Shown: piece by piece, positions 52,418 through 61,668 of the stretch
Layout of the letters: each line of letters opens with the position of its first letter
How positions within the stretch are numbered: position 1 is the stretch's first letter
Program-made: the position numbers and the translations under genes
Notes under the pieces: model-generated
What the model saw: the letters and a program-made list of their open reading frames with translations, nothing else
Told to the model about the DNA's origin: nothing
Database searches by the model: none
NCBI RefSeq assembly: GCF_019734885.1
Contig: NZ_JAAXCM010000065.1
Coordinates: forward strand, 1 to 64,000
Direction: 5' to 3'
DNA length: 64,000 bases
Origin: Pseudocoprococcus catus
Lineage (GTDB): Bacteria > Bacillota > Clostridia > Lachnospirales > Lachnospiraceae

Positions 52418-53833
52418 TTACACCAAATGCTCCTCATTAATCAGGAAGATACTGGTGTTTTCTTTGGCAATATCAAGCATACGCTGCGTAAAACCGCTTT
52501 TGCTGAACAGGCCGAAGATAACATCATACCCAGGATATGCCTTACGAATTTCAGCTGCACCATCAACTTTCTCTTTCAGTGAGAAATATACGGGAGCATC
52601 CACTGGTTTGACATGATACTTACACTCTCCGGCAAATATCCTCTTGTTTTGATTGTCTATTGCCATTACATCGATCTCTGTATCACCGTCATAATCATTC
52701 AACCAATAAGAACCGATACGGGACGGAACAAACGGAATTTCCCCTTGTTTGCATACACTCGCAAATATATCTTTACAGATGTCCTCATATGCAAATGCCA
52801 CGAATTTTTCAATAAAGTCTTTTCGAATCTCATCCAAAACAATTTGCATATTGTCCAGTTCCAACTCACCTTTATAGGGGTAAACATACCGAAACCAGAA
52901 ACGGATGAAATTGTCTGCGATAAAATACAAGCCTTTTCTGGATTTTTTCGGATTTTTCTCTGTTACCGGAGTTCTCTTTTCAATGAACCCCAAATCCGCA
53001 AGTGTCGATAAATATGGTGTTAATGCCTGCGTTTCCTGCCCTAGTGCACCAGCAATTTTGCCTAATTTGTGGTTTCCGTCTGCTATCGCTTTTATGATAG
53101 AAAAATAGTTTACTGCGGTCATGGATTCGCTTTTTAACAAGAAAAATGGTTCCTCATACAAAAAGCCACTTTTCGATAAAACAACATCCTTTAATTGATC
53201 GACCAAATCACGCCCGTCTTCAAAAAACTCAAGATACTTTGGAACCCCACCTGTCACAGCGTATTGTTCTACTACTTTATCAAAAGGCAGTGCAAACGCA
53301 TCATAAACATCTGTAAATGGCAATGGAGCCAATCGCATCTGCGCTGTTCTACGCCCATATAAAGGACTATCATACGACAGTGCATGTTTCTGCATCATAC
53401 CAATGAGAGATCCGGACAAAATCAGCATCACATTGCTGTCCTTCAGAATCTCATCCCATGCATTCTGCAAAATAGATGGGAACGCTGAGTTGATCTTTAC
53501 AAGATACGGAAACTCGTCAATGACCAGCACTTTTTTCTTGTCAGGCTCATAATCAGCAATAACCTGAAACAAATCAAGCCAATCTGTAAATACAGCTTTC
53601 TGTAAAAGGCTGTTTTTCGTCATACGAGCAACAACGCCCGCTAAACGTTTCATGCTTTGAGATTCCAATTCTTCTGTTGCAAGGAAGTAGAAGGCTGTTT
53701 TCTTTTTCAAGAACTCTTTGATCAATGTTGTCTTTCCTACTCGACGTCGACCGTAAATAACAACGAAGCCGCCATCGCGCTCGTATTCTGCATTCAACTT
53801 TTCCAGCTCCATTTTTCGACCTATGAATTTCAT
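52418..53833 (-). CDS. AAA ATPase with DUF234-like nuclease tail
   Basis: The 471-residue protein has Walker A YGRRRVGKTTLIKEF (28-42), Walker B KVLVIDEFPYLV near 99-110, LSGSLIGMM, and a winged-helix in the middle. The C-terminal part has DTEIDVMAID and FAGECKYH, a PD-(D/E)XK-like arrangement, as in the archaeal-type AAA_14/DUF234 family. AAGGAGG precedes the ATG. Upstream are repeated TTTATGATAAA boxes (53868-53860 region) that may be operators. Role unknown; often in mobile islands. Confidence 0.9.
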   Translation of the reverse strand: MKFIGRKMELEKLNAEYERDGGFVVIYGRRRVGKTTLIKEFLKKKTAFYFLATEELESQSMKRLAGVVARMTKNSLLQKAVFTDWLDLFQVIADYEPDKKKVLVIDEFPYLVKINSAFPSILQNAWDEILKDSNVMLILSGSLIGMMQKHALSYDSPLYGRRTAQMRLAPLPFTDVYDAFALPFDKVVEQYAVTGGVPKYLEFFEDGRDLVDQLKDVVLSKSGFLYEEPFFLLKSESMTAVNYFSIIKAIADGNHKLGKIAGALGQETQALTPYLSTLADLGFIEKRTPVTEKNPKKSRKGLYFIADNFIRFWFRYVYPYKGELELDNMQIVLDEIRKDFIEKFVAFAYEDICKDIFASVCKQGEIPFVPSRIGSYWLNDYDGDTEIDVMAIDNQNKRIFAGECKYHVKPVDAPVYFSLKEKVDGAAEIRKAYPGYDVIFGLFSKSGFTQRMLDIAKENTSIFLINEEHLV

Positions 53834-54027
53834 GTCTAAGCCTCCTTATGATAAATTAGTTTATGATAAACTTGTTTATATTATATATTCATTTATCAGG
53901 AAGTCAAGGGCGTTCATGGAAATCTGTTTATAATCCAGCTATTTTACAGAACCTCTAAGAAGCGCACAAAGTTATTCTAAGTCGCCACTGTCAAATCGCT
54001 TTGATTTTCTTGAATGGAGGACATACC

Positions 54028-54276
54028 ATGAAACCCTTAATATCTTGTGCCTACAATATGGATAACTGCTGTGTAGAACTGAAATTCGCCGATGGCAGCA
54101 TGATTGCGATTGATACCATTGCAGTGGAGAACGAGGTTGCCGACAATATGTATCAACGGTCAGAGCTTGGCTATCTGATTTACAATGACCCGATTGGATA
54201 TGCAGACCTTATCTTGAACGGCGATCCCGAAACCTATTTGAAAACTGTAACAGAATACAAGCCTTTGGATAGCTGA
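54028..54276 (+). CDS. DUF6061 family protein
   Basis: The start at 54028 is set by TGGAGG 6 nt upstream. The 82-residue protein reads CCVELKFADGSMIAIDTIAV and YNDPIGYADLILNGD, matching DUF6061 small proteins of Tn1549-like elements. It is followed by a strong terminator. Confidence 0.78.
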   Translation: MKPLISCAYNMDNCCVELKFADGSMIAIDTIAVENEVADNMYQRSELGYLIYNDPIGYADLILNGDPETYLKTVTEYKPLDS

Positions 54277-54285
54277 CAACATGCT

Positions 54286-54316
54286 GCCCGCAGGAGAAAA
54301 TCCTGCGGGCGTTTTT
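54286..54316 (+). terminator. Terminator after the DUF6061 gene
   Basis: A perfect 10-bp stem GCCCGCAGGA / TCCTGCGGGC with an AAAA-type loop, then GTTTTT. Confidence 0.88.
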
Positions 54317-54325
54317 CTGTTTATA

Positions 54326-55351
54326 TTATTTTCCACCGTTGGATCCCAGTTTTGGAAAGAAAATGACTATCTTAAAGCCCTTTCCCCACTGGGAAGTAGC
54401 TTCCAAACGAAGGTTTAGATCGTCAGCCATCTTCTTAACCAGGTAAAGCCCTATACCAGTAGCTTTCTTTCGGCTGTCAGTAGAATCCCCGGTAAAGCCC
54501 TTTTGAAAAATATACGGCAGATCATATTTTTTTACACCAATGCCGTTATCCTCAACAGAAAGTACATCTGCGGTCTCCGAATGTATCATGGAAATCGTTA
54601 GCATGGGACTATCGCTGCTATATTTGATGGAATTGCTCACGATTTGTCCCAACATAAACTGAAGCCCTCTACGGTCTGTATAAACTGTTTCAGATTGCAG
54701 TTTGTTGAGAATTACAAACTGCTTTTCTTCCAGAAGTGGGGCATAGTCCTCCAGAACTTCCCCCAAGCAGTCATTCAAATTGACATCTTCAAACCGATAA
54801 TCCTTTGTACTGCTCTTTAACCGGGCATAGTAAAGCATCTGCGTGACATTCTCCTGAAGTTGACTACGGACATAATCCAACTTAGCTTGCAGGGAAGGCG
54901 ATATTTCGTCGATTCGGTTATCCAAAAGCATGGTCAGCAACGACAGGGGCGTTTTTGCTTCATGTGCCCAGCCTTCCACATATTCTTCATAGTCCCGTAA
55001 GGCATCTGCCATACTGCTGCTCTCATTTTTGTGTTCCTGTAAAACTGAGGCCAAAAGCCGGATAGATTCTCCTTCTTCCCGGCTGATGACACTGAGCAGC
55101 CTTTCCTCGTTGCAGATGGTAGGATCACTGAGGAAATCCCGGAACAGCTCCCGGCGGGTGGTCTCCCGCTTGTTTAGTACAAACAGGATCGCTGAAAACA
55201 GAAGGATGCTTGTCAGAACCACTAACCCAATCAAGGTCTGAAATGCCTGAATGTCAGAAATCCAAAGAATGATAGAACAAAAGCAATCCACACCCAGCAG
55301 CAACAGCAGCCAAGGGTAGTACCGTTCTATTATGCGCCAAAACTGCTTCAT
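54326..55351 (-). CDS. BceS-type intramembrane-sensing histidine kinase
   Basis: The 341-residue kinase has two close membrane helices (about 14-32 and 35-58) with almost no extracytoplasmic loop, as in BceS kinases that sense through their ABC transporter. The H-box is WAHEAKTPLSLL, and the ATPase domain has NSIKYS, EDNGIGV and TGIGLYLVKK. Its start overlaps the regulator's stop by 4 bp. It is the last gene of the operon. Confidence 0.92.
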   Translation of the reverse strand: MKQFWRIIERYYPWLLLLLGVDCFCSIILWISDIQAFQTLIGLVVLTSILLFSAILFVLNKRETTRRELFRDFLSDPTICNEERLLSVISREEGESIRLLASVLQEHKNESSSMADALRDYEEYVEGWAHEAKTPLSLLTMLLDNRIDEISPSLQAKLDYVRSQLQENVTQMLYYARLKSSTKDYRFEDVNLNDCLGEVLEDYAPLLEEKQFVILNKLQSETVYTDRRGLQFMLGQIVSNSIKYSSDSPMLTISMIHSETADVLSVEDNGIGVKKYDLPYIFQKGFTGDSTDSRKKATGIGLYLVKKMADDLNLRLEATSQWGKGFKIVIFFPKLGSNGGK

Positions 55352-56025
55352 GGAGATACCTCCGCTTCCAAACGATAGCCCATCCCACGAACCGCAACGA
55401 TTCGTTGCTTCATCTCCAGACCGGACATCGTCTTTTTCAACCGGGTCAGGTTAACCTGCAAGGCATTTTCGTCTATGTATTCTGTGGTTCCCCATAGTGC
55501 TAAGCAAAGCTGCTCCGTCGTGACCAGAGCATCACCACTGGCCAAAAGAGCAACCAACAGTTTTCCCTGATTTTTTGGAAGCACCACAGAGGTGTTATGA
55601 ATATAAAGTGTGTAAGTCTGCTGGTCCAACAAGAAATCCAATCCCTCTATGAGGTTGGTACGGCCTTCATACCTTTTGAGAATATTGGATACCCTGGCAA
55701 GAAGCCGGTCTTTTCTGCACGGCTTCGTCAAATATTCATCTGCACCCAACCGGAACGCTTGCAGTTCATCCTTTACCTGGTCTCTGGAAGTCAGCACCAG
55801 GACGGGGATAGCGGTTTTATTCTTTAGCTCCTGGCAGATTTGAAAGCCACTAATCTCCGGCAAATTCAGGTCTAAGATCACAAGGTCAGGACGGAGGGCT
55901 GCCAAGAGCCGAGCGGCATCTTCAAACTCGGTGATTGCCTCCACAAGATACCCGTCCTTTTGGAGCATATTGCAGAGTTCTTCCCGCATATAGACTTCAT
56001 CTTCCACAACAGCAACTCTTTTCAC
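55348..56025 (-). CDS. BceR-type response regulator
   Basis: The 225-residue OmpR-type regulator has phospho-aspartate in LVILDLNLPEISG, LTSRDQVKDELQAFRLGADEYLTKP, and winged helix LTRLKKTMSG. It would activate the transporter operon in response to peptide antibiotics. It follows the permease gene by 19 bp. Confidence 0.93.
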   Translation of the reverse strand: MKRVAVVEDEVYMREELCNMLQKDGYLVEAITEFEDAARLLAALRPDLVILDLNLPEISGFQICQELKNKTAIPVLVLTSRDQVKDELQAFRLGADEYLTKPCRKDRLLARVSNILKRYEGRTNLIEGLDFLLDQQTYTLYIHNTSVVLPKNQGKLLVALLASGDALVTTEQLCLALWGTTEYIDENALQVNLTRLKKTMSGLEMKQRIVAVRGMGYRLEAEVSP

Positions 56026-56044
56026 GACAGCACCTCCTTCCCAA

Positions 56045-58117
56045 TTATTCTTCTCTCTGCGGCTGCATCAGTGTCAGCAAATACCGATCACTGGAGTGCT
56101 TGACCACTCTCATATAAATATATTCTATCACGCAAAGCAGCAAAATCATAGCAGCAGATACAAGCAGCATTTCAGACACTGTCCCACGGGTTCGAGACGA
56201 GAGTATCCCTGTAAACAACGCTCTGACTCCAAACAGACTGCTGACAGCTGCAACCAATACAGGAAGTCCCATAAACCACGCAATCTGCTTTCCGGCAGAC
56301 TGGCAAAGGCTTTCGTAAGTGGCTCCCAGGCGGATCAGGGTCTGATATCTACGCCCGGCTTTCTGCTGGCTCATCAGGAACTGAACACCCACAATGGTGT
56401 TGGCAACCACCAGGAACACAATCGCCAGATAGAGGGTAATATAGCTGGATGCTACGGTATAGAAAAGTTGGCGTCCCATGTTCTGAAGATAGCTTTCATA
56501 TTCGATACCTGTTTCGTCCAGCTCCTCGTTCAGATCAGAATAGGCAGTCATAAGGCTATTTCCTTCCATAGCCTGCTCACTGAGTATCGCATTCACATAC
56601 GTATCATACATTCCTTGGGTATGATAGAGGAAGGCTTCATCTGGAAGAATCAATGCAAAGGACAAAGTAATAGAACGATCCGTAATCAAATTTACAGACT
56701 GAACCTCTCCAGTAAGATAAATCGGACTGCCAACCAGTTCCGTTTCAGGCTGTTCAGTAAGTATGCCGTTCAGCATTGCGGTACGATTTACAGTAGTAAA
56801 GTCGGAACCTATATAAACAGCGGCTTCATCTTCACTTAATTTAATGACAGGCCTGCCGGACAATTCCAGTAAACGATTATAGTCCGACAGACAAATCAAA
56901 TACGGGTATGTGGCATAATCAAGATTGTTCAAAAGGACATCCCGGTCTTCCGACTGGGGCAGGCTCCGAAGAGAGTCCATAACAGCGTCCATGCTGTAGG
57001 CATTATCATAATCTTCTGTGGTGCGAATACGCCCAACCCTCATTTCAAAAAGCTCTGAAAATTGATTTTCCAAACTGTTTTCTTTCAGGACTGCCTTTAT
57101 ATTCGGAAGAACCTGCGATGAATCTTCTGCAGTATGATCTTCAAAAGTATAGTCGATTACATGGCCAGAAGACAGGTTATTCGTTCCTGCAATTCCTACG
57201 CCCGCACCAAAACAACACAGCGCCGCCAGAATCAGCAGGGAGCTGATGGCCATGGAGTTTGACTGATGAATGACATTCTCCTGAATCTGCCGGAAGGTAA
57301 ATACATGAAGCTGCTTATTTCCTTTTCCTTTCTTAACAATCAAAGCAATCAGCGCACGCATCCCATAGAAAAGCAGCATCGTACCAACTATGCCCAACAG
57401 CAAAGTCAGTACCATCATACTTACCTTTTTCCATGCAATTCCCTGAATCGCCATGTAGTAAGCCACTGCCAACATCACACTTCCGCATATAGCAGCCAAT
57501 CCATAGATAACAGATGGCATTTGCTTTTTGGGGCGGTTCGTTGGCTGGGATATCAAAGTACCGATCTCCTGGCGGCTGATTCGTCCACTCAAAATCAGAA
57601 GTGCCGTCAGCTTAATTGCCAGAAATCCTGCCAGCGTCCATTCAATCGCAGACCAGGATAAAGAAAACTGATGACCGATGATCCCCATGCCTACCAGCTT
57701 GGCGGTGACAAGACTGACAATTTCTGAAAGCACCACAGCCACAGGTAAGCCTATGAGCATGGCAAGAATACTGGTCAGGAAATCTTCCGCCAGAAGCATA
57801 CCAAACAGTTTACTTCTACGCATCCCCAACATTAGATAAACACTAAACTCATGCCGTCTGCGCTCGAACTGATACTTGCAGGCAAAATAAATCAAAAAGA
57901 ACAGAATACCGAGGGTCATCCCATAAAACGCAGGAATCAGAAGCAGGAGTTTGTCAACTGCGTCACTCTCCATTTTCTGCAAAAAGAGCATCACATCTTG
58001 AGTGGAGATGGAAAGAATCATGTAAAAGGCAACAATAGAAATCACCAGGGAGCTGAAAAACAGGCCGTTTTCCTTTCGGCTGCGGCGGCTGTTCCGAAGA
58101 ATGAGATTAGAGAACAT
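56045..58117 (-). CDS. BceB-type FtsX-family ABC permease
   Basis: The 690-residue permease has ten membrane helices, with a large extracellular domain of about 210 residues between helices in the middle (about 310-530), the BceB hallmark. The N-terminus reads NLILRNSRRSRKENG. It pairs with the ATPase, whose gene overlaps it by 11 bp. The family frees lipid II or other targets from bacitracin-like peptides or lantibiotics. Confidence 0.92.
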   Translation of the reverse strand: MFSNLILRNSRRSRKENGLFFSSLVISIVAFYMILSISTQDVMLFLQKMESDAVDKLLLLIPAFYGMTLGILFFLIYFACKYQFERRRHEFSVYLMLGMRRSKLFGMLLAEDFLTSILAMLIGLPVAVVLSEIVSLVTAKLVGMGIIGHQFSLSWSAIEWTLAGFLAIKLTALLILSGRISRQEIGTLISQPTNRPKKQMPSVIYGLAAICGSVMLAVAYYMAIQGIAWKKVSMMVLTLLLGIVGTMLLFYGMRALIALIVKKGKGNKQLHVFTFRQIQENVIHQSNSMAISSLLILAALCCFGAGVGIAGTNNLSSGHVIDYTFEDHTAEDSSQVLPNIKAVLKENSLENQFSELFEMRVGRIRTTEDYDNAYSMDAVMDSLRSLPQSEDRDVLLNNLDYATYPYLICLSDYNRLLELSGRPVIKLSEDEAAVYIGSDFTTVNRTAMLNGILTEQPETELVGSPIYLTGEVQSVNLITDRSITLSFALILPDEAFLYHTQGMYDTYVNAILSEQAMEGNSLMTAYSDLNEELDETGIEYESYLQNMGRQLFYTVASSYITLYLAIVFLVVANTIVGVQFLMSQQKAGRRYQTLIRLGATYESLCQSAGKQIAWFMGLPVLVAAVSSLFGVRALFTGILSSRTRGTVSEMLLVSAAMILLLCVIEYIYMRVVKHSSDRYLLTLMQPQREE

Positions 58118-58874
58118 TTGCGCTGCCCCCTCCCAGTTGCGCCATCACCTTCAGGATGCGCCCGTAGAACTCCTGCTGGCTTTCGTCTCCACGCCGAAGC
58201 TCATGAAAGATCACGCCATCCTGGATGAACAGGATGCGCTTACAGAAGCTGGCGGCATTGGAATCATGGGTTACCATCAGGATCGTAGCTTGTTCGTCAC
58301 GATTCAGGCCGGACAGCTTCTCCATAAGACTTCTTGCGTTCTTAGAATCCAGCGCACCCGTCGGTTCATCGGCAAGGATCATTTGGGGATGTAAGATCAG
58401 AGCCCTTGCTGCCGCAACACGCTGACGCTGGCCGCCGGACATCTTGGACGGAAACTTATCCAGAACATCAGTGATTTCCAGATAGTCAGCCAACTGCTTC
58501 AGCCGCTGGCTGCTTTCTGCTTCGGATACCCCATGCAAGGAAGTCGGGAGCAGGATGTTTTCCCTGCCAGTCAGGTTGTCCAGCAATTCAAAGTTCTGGA
58601 ATAGATAACCAACTTTTTTGCCACGGTACTCTGCAAGAGCCTTTCCCTTGAGGGATTGCAGAGTATCGCCCTCCACCTGAATGCTTCCACCGGTGGGCTG
58701 AATCACAGTTGCAATACAGTTGAGAAGCGTGGATTTACCGGAACCACTGCTTCCCATAATGCCGAGAAACTCTCCCGGCATCACCTGGAAGGTGATCCCA
58801 TTCAGTGCCTTTGTTTGACTTGGCACATTGCCATAGATTTTTGTTAAATTTTCAATATTCAAAATGGGTTTCAT
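58107..58874 (-). CDS. BceA-type ABC transporter ATPase
   Basis: The start at 58874 is set by AGGAGG. The 255-residue ATPase has Walker A GSSGSGKST, Q-loop, signature SGGQRQRVAAARAL, Walker B MILADEPTGALD and the switch histidine in VTHDS. It is first of four genes (ATPase, permease, regulator, kinase). Confidence 0.96.
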   Translation of the reverse strand: MKPILNIENLTKIYGNVPSQTKALNGITFQVMPGEFLGIMGSSGSGKSTLLNCIATVIQPTGGSIQVEGDTLQSLKGKALAEYRGKKVGYLFQNFELLDNLTGRENILLPTSLHGVSEAESSQRLKQLADYLEITDVLDKFPSKMSGGQRQRVAAARALILHPQMILADEPTGALDSKNARSLMEKLSGLNRDEQATILMVTHDSNAASFCKRILFIQDGVIFHELRRGDESQQEFYGRILKVMAQLGGGSANVL

Positions 58875-58931
58875 GTGAATACCTCCTATCATTTGTAATA
58901 AAATGATAGCATGGGAACACAGCAAATACCA

Positions 58932-58948
58932 CTTACAGTTGTTGTAAG
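58932..58948 (-). promoter_or_regulatory. Candidate BceR operator
   Basis: CTTACA and TGTAAG halves separated by five bases, about 60 bp before the ATPase start. It resembles known BceR-type sites with TTACA/TGTAA halves, but the spacer is one base longer than the usual four. Confidence 0.5.
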
Positions 58949-58951
58949 GAT

Positions 58952-59260
58952 TCAGGATATAAGTGGCGGCTCAAGGGGGACGAGCATATATTTTTTAAGA
59001 GCATCAGGCGACAATGATAAAATATACCGAATCGCCTCATTGGCAAACCAGTTCGTCTTAATTGTATCCCAATCAGCAAGCCGAACGATTTCTGCTGTGC
59101 CGTTCTTCCATGAGCCAACTCGCCCGCAGGTCATACAGATTGCTAACCGTTTTTCAAGTAAGGTCTGTTCCCGGTAATTCAGCTTCTCAAATGCCCTCTG
59201 CACCTTTTCAGCCTGTATGCCGTTCCAGAGAATATCGGCATAGTTTACCTCATTTCTTTT
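58952..59260 (-). CDS. Uncharacterised frame, possibly a truncated regulator
   Basis: The frame runs on from inside the downstream-strand neighbour, the LanG-like permease, and covers about 100 codons after that stop. It reads LWNGIQAEKVQRAFEKLNYR, then EQTLLEKRLAICMTCG with a CxxC, then a less ordered tail ending LVPLEPPLIS. The first half recalls sigma-like proteins on ICEs. A proper start is not seen, so it may be translated by coupling or be broken. Confidence 0.4.
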   Translation of the reverse strand, partial: KRNEVNYADILWNGIQAEKVQRAFEKLNYREQTLLEKRLAICMTCGRVGSWKNGTAEIVRLADWDTIKTNWFANEAIRYILSLSPDALKKYMLVPLEPPLIS

Positions 59261-60009
59261 TTCCCAAATTTGGTGACAGCCAGCGCGAAAAACAGGCCAA
59301 ACACTACAATCGCGCACGGCAGGAACAGAAACACCGAAAAAGCGGCGTCGGAGGTTTCTGCTGTAAAATCATGGAGAGAGCAGGAAACGAGATAACCGCT
59401 GTAACAGTACGGATAGGCGATCCACAGCGGCGTATTCGCAACCAATACACCGGGAATCACAAGCAGCAGATTTAATCCCACAGAAAGAAGCGGCTTTTCA
59501 AACAGCACAGTGATGGCCCACATAGCCGCAATGCACGGCAGCATAGTCAGAAACAGCCCCAAGCACCATTTCAGAAGATATAGGATCGGCAAGGTTTCTG
59601 TTACTTCCATTGTCTGTGTCGCAATCAACCCAGCGATTACAAATATGACAAGAAACACCACCATCTCCATAAACAGATAAAAGGTAAGCACACAGAATTT
59701 GGCAATGGATAATGCGCAGCGGCTGACCGGCAGCGCCAGCATTTTCAGAATCCCGTTATTTCCTGTTTCTCGTCCTGCGATCATCACGCAAACCACGATC
59801 ATGCTGAATGGAAGCAGATAGTAGGCGTAAACAAGCGCACTTTGAATAAACATGGCAGGCCACGCATTGGTGTATTCCGGTGTAAAGTAGTTGCTCAAAC
59901 TCGCAACCCCGGAAACCACCACCAATAAAGGTGCAATGAAAATCAGGGGTACGATTTTGGAGTGTTTTACTTTCATAAACTCGATTTTGAGTAAATCCAA
60001 AAAGCTCAT
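59245..60009 (-). CDS. LanG-type lantibiotic immunity permease
   Basis: The 254-residue ABC-2-like permease has six membrane helices, starting LLKIEFMKVKHSKIVPLIF, with AAGRETGNNGILKMLALPVSR-type linker near 75-95. This layout matches LanG/MutG permeases. It follows the LanE-like gene by 16 bp and closes the FEG set. Confidence 0.9.
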   Translation of the reverse strand: MSFLDLLKIEFMKVKHSKIVPLIFIAPLLVVVSGVASLSNYFTPEYTNAWPAMFIQSALVYAYYLLPFSMIVVCVMIAGRETGNNGILKMLALPVSRCALSIAKFCVLTFYLFMEMVVFLVIFVIAGLIATQTMEVTETLPILYLLKWCLGLFLTMLPCIAAMWAITVLFEKPLLSVGLNLLLVIPGVLVANTPLWIAYPYCYSGYLVSCSLHDFTAETSDAAFSVFLFLPCAIVVFGLFFALAVTKFGKKEMR

Positions 60010-60025
60010 TTCTTATTATCCCTCC

Positions 60026-60751
60026 TTACTCGTAGCGTCTGTACTTCGCCAGCCACAAGCCCACAGCAAAGAACAACAGTGTTTCCACCAAAGCGACAAG
60101 GGCAACCGTCGAATCAGGCTGGGCGCTCATGGCTGCTGCTGGTTTCAGAATAATCACAAAAGGATGCACCAGCAAAAGCGTCAGCCCCGAATTTGCAAGG
60201 GCCATACCACTCAGAAAACCGGCAACACCAATTCCAAGCGGCACCCACATATTTTCAAAGCGCGAGGAAATCAGCAGCATAAACGACAGTACCGGCATGG
60301 ATGTGAGAAAAGAGTATCCTGCAAAGCGTACCAGCGTACCCATCTCAAACGCTCCGTCCGGCAAGTCCGTCATTCCGATCCGTACAAGTGCCAGGTTTTG
60401 CAGCACGATTGCAACCAAAAACATGACCGTCAGAATCAGAAATTTGCACAGATACATGGCCGGGACGCTGACGGGAAGCATATACATCTTCTTTACAGCA
60501 CTTCCCTTAAATTCCATGTTGTAGATCATGCAGGTAGCAACCACAATACCGAACAGATTCAGCACCATAATCATGCCGTAGAGCTGGGTCAACAAGACAT
60601 CCATCGGGGCCAGCGGCAGATTCAGAAGTGTGTCTTTCCGCACAATGAAATTGACAAATGCGTAGGCGACTCCCAAGACACCAACGGCCAGCAGCACGGG
60701 AATCACGCCGGTTCGCTTTTCTTTCCGAAGTTCGATTGCCAGCGTTTTCAT
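60026..60751 (-). CDS. LanE-type lantibiotic immunity permease
   Basis: The 241-residue permease has six membrane helices, beginning LAIELRKEKRTGVIPVLLAVG, and the loop NMEFKGSAVKKMYMLPVS typical of LanE. Its start overlaps the ATPase stop by 4 bp. Confidence 0.9.
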   Translation of the reverse strand: MKTLAIELRKEKRTGVIPVLLAVGVLGVAYAFVNFIVRKDTLLNLPLAPMDVLLTQLYGMIMVLNLFGIVVATCMIYNMEFKGSAVKKMYMLPVSVPAMYLCKFLILTVMFLVAIVLQNLALVRIGMTDLPDGAFEMGTLVRFAGYSFLTSMPVLSFMLLISSRFENMWVPLGIGVAGFLSGMALANSGLTLLLVHPFVIILKPAAAMSAQPDSTVALVALVETLLFFAVGLWLAKYRRYE

Positions 60752-61512
60752 AATTTTGCCCTCTGCTTTCTGTCCATGTTATCTTTCTCAACCATAGAAA
60801 GGAACACATCTTCCAGATTGTCCGCAGCGAAGCCGGATTGCAGGGCGTATTGACGCAGATCATTCATGCTTCCCTCAAACAGCAGCCGCCCGTGGTTGAG
60901 AATCCCAATGTCATCTGCAATCAATTCGATTTCAGACAGCATATGGGACGAGATCAGCACCGTGCAGTCGTAAAGGCTGGGCAAGGATTTTACCAGATTG
61001 CGGATTTCGTGGATACCGGACGGGTCAAGACCGTTTGTGGGTTCGTCCAGAATCAGAATCGGCGGACGCCCCAAGAGTGCCCCGGCAAGGCCCAAGCGTT
61101 GCTTCATTCCCAGCGAATACTGTTTTGCCAGCCGGTCGCCAAACTCGGTCAGCCCTACCAGTTCCAGAGCATCTTCCACATCAGCTTTCGGCAGTCCCAA
61201 AATGCGGCGGATAATGTCAAGATTTTCCCGCCCGGTGAGATTCGCGTAGAAAGACGGCGCTTCGATGAAAGAGCCGATCTCTTTGAGAATGGCAATCCGA
61301 TCCTGCGGAAACTGTTTCCCATCAATGGTAAAGCTGCCTTTTGTGGGAGCGGTCAACCCCAACAGCATTTTCATGGTAGTGGATTTGCCTGCCCCGTTTG
61401 GGCCAAGAAAACCATAAATGCTGCCCTTGCGAATATGAAGCGAAACATGATTGACCGAAGTGAAGTTCTTATATTTCTTGGTCAACTGTTCCGTTGTAAT
61501 GATATGGTCCAT
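60748..61512 (-). CDS. LanF-type lantibiotic immunity ABC ATPase
   Basis: The 254-residue ATPase has Walker A GPNGAGKST, signature YSLGMKQRLGLAGAL, Walker B ILILDEPTNGLD, and LISSHMLSEIELIADDIGIL. This close set is typical of LanF proteins, which expel lantibiotics of the nisin type from the membrane. AAAGGAG precedes the ATG. It heads the FEG operon and is transcribed away from the regulator pair. Confidence 0.93.
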   Translation of the reverse strand: MDHIITTEQLTKKYKNFTSVNHVSLHIRKGSIYGFLGPNGAGKSTTMKMLLGLTAPTKGSFTIDGKQFPQDRIAILKEIGSFIEAPSFYANLTGRENLDIIRRILGLPKADVEDALELVGLTEFGDRLAKQYSLGMKQRLGLAGALLGRPPILILDEPTNGLDPSGIHEIRNLVKSLPSLYDCTVLISSHMLSEIELIADDIGILNHGRLLFEGSMNDLRQYALQSGFAADNLEDVFLSMVEKDNMDRKQRAKL

Positions 61513-61668
61513 AGAAACATCTCCTTTCGATGCTTCTATGGTACAACTTCAACCTGACATCTACATTCTCCCGTCCTTACTTTTACCTTACTTTTCAAGG
61601 AACAAGAACGCAGAATGGACAGCCCATGATATAATAGAAACAAATAAAATCATATTGGAGAAACTGCT

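Noticed and set aside
59891-60853. 320-codon plus-strand frame
   Set aside because: It is a shadow of the LanE- and LanG-like permease genes and crosses both gene boundaries.
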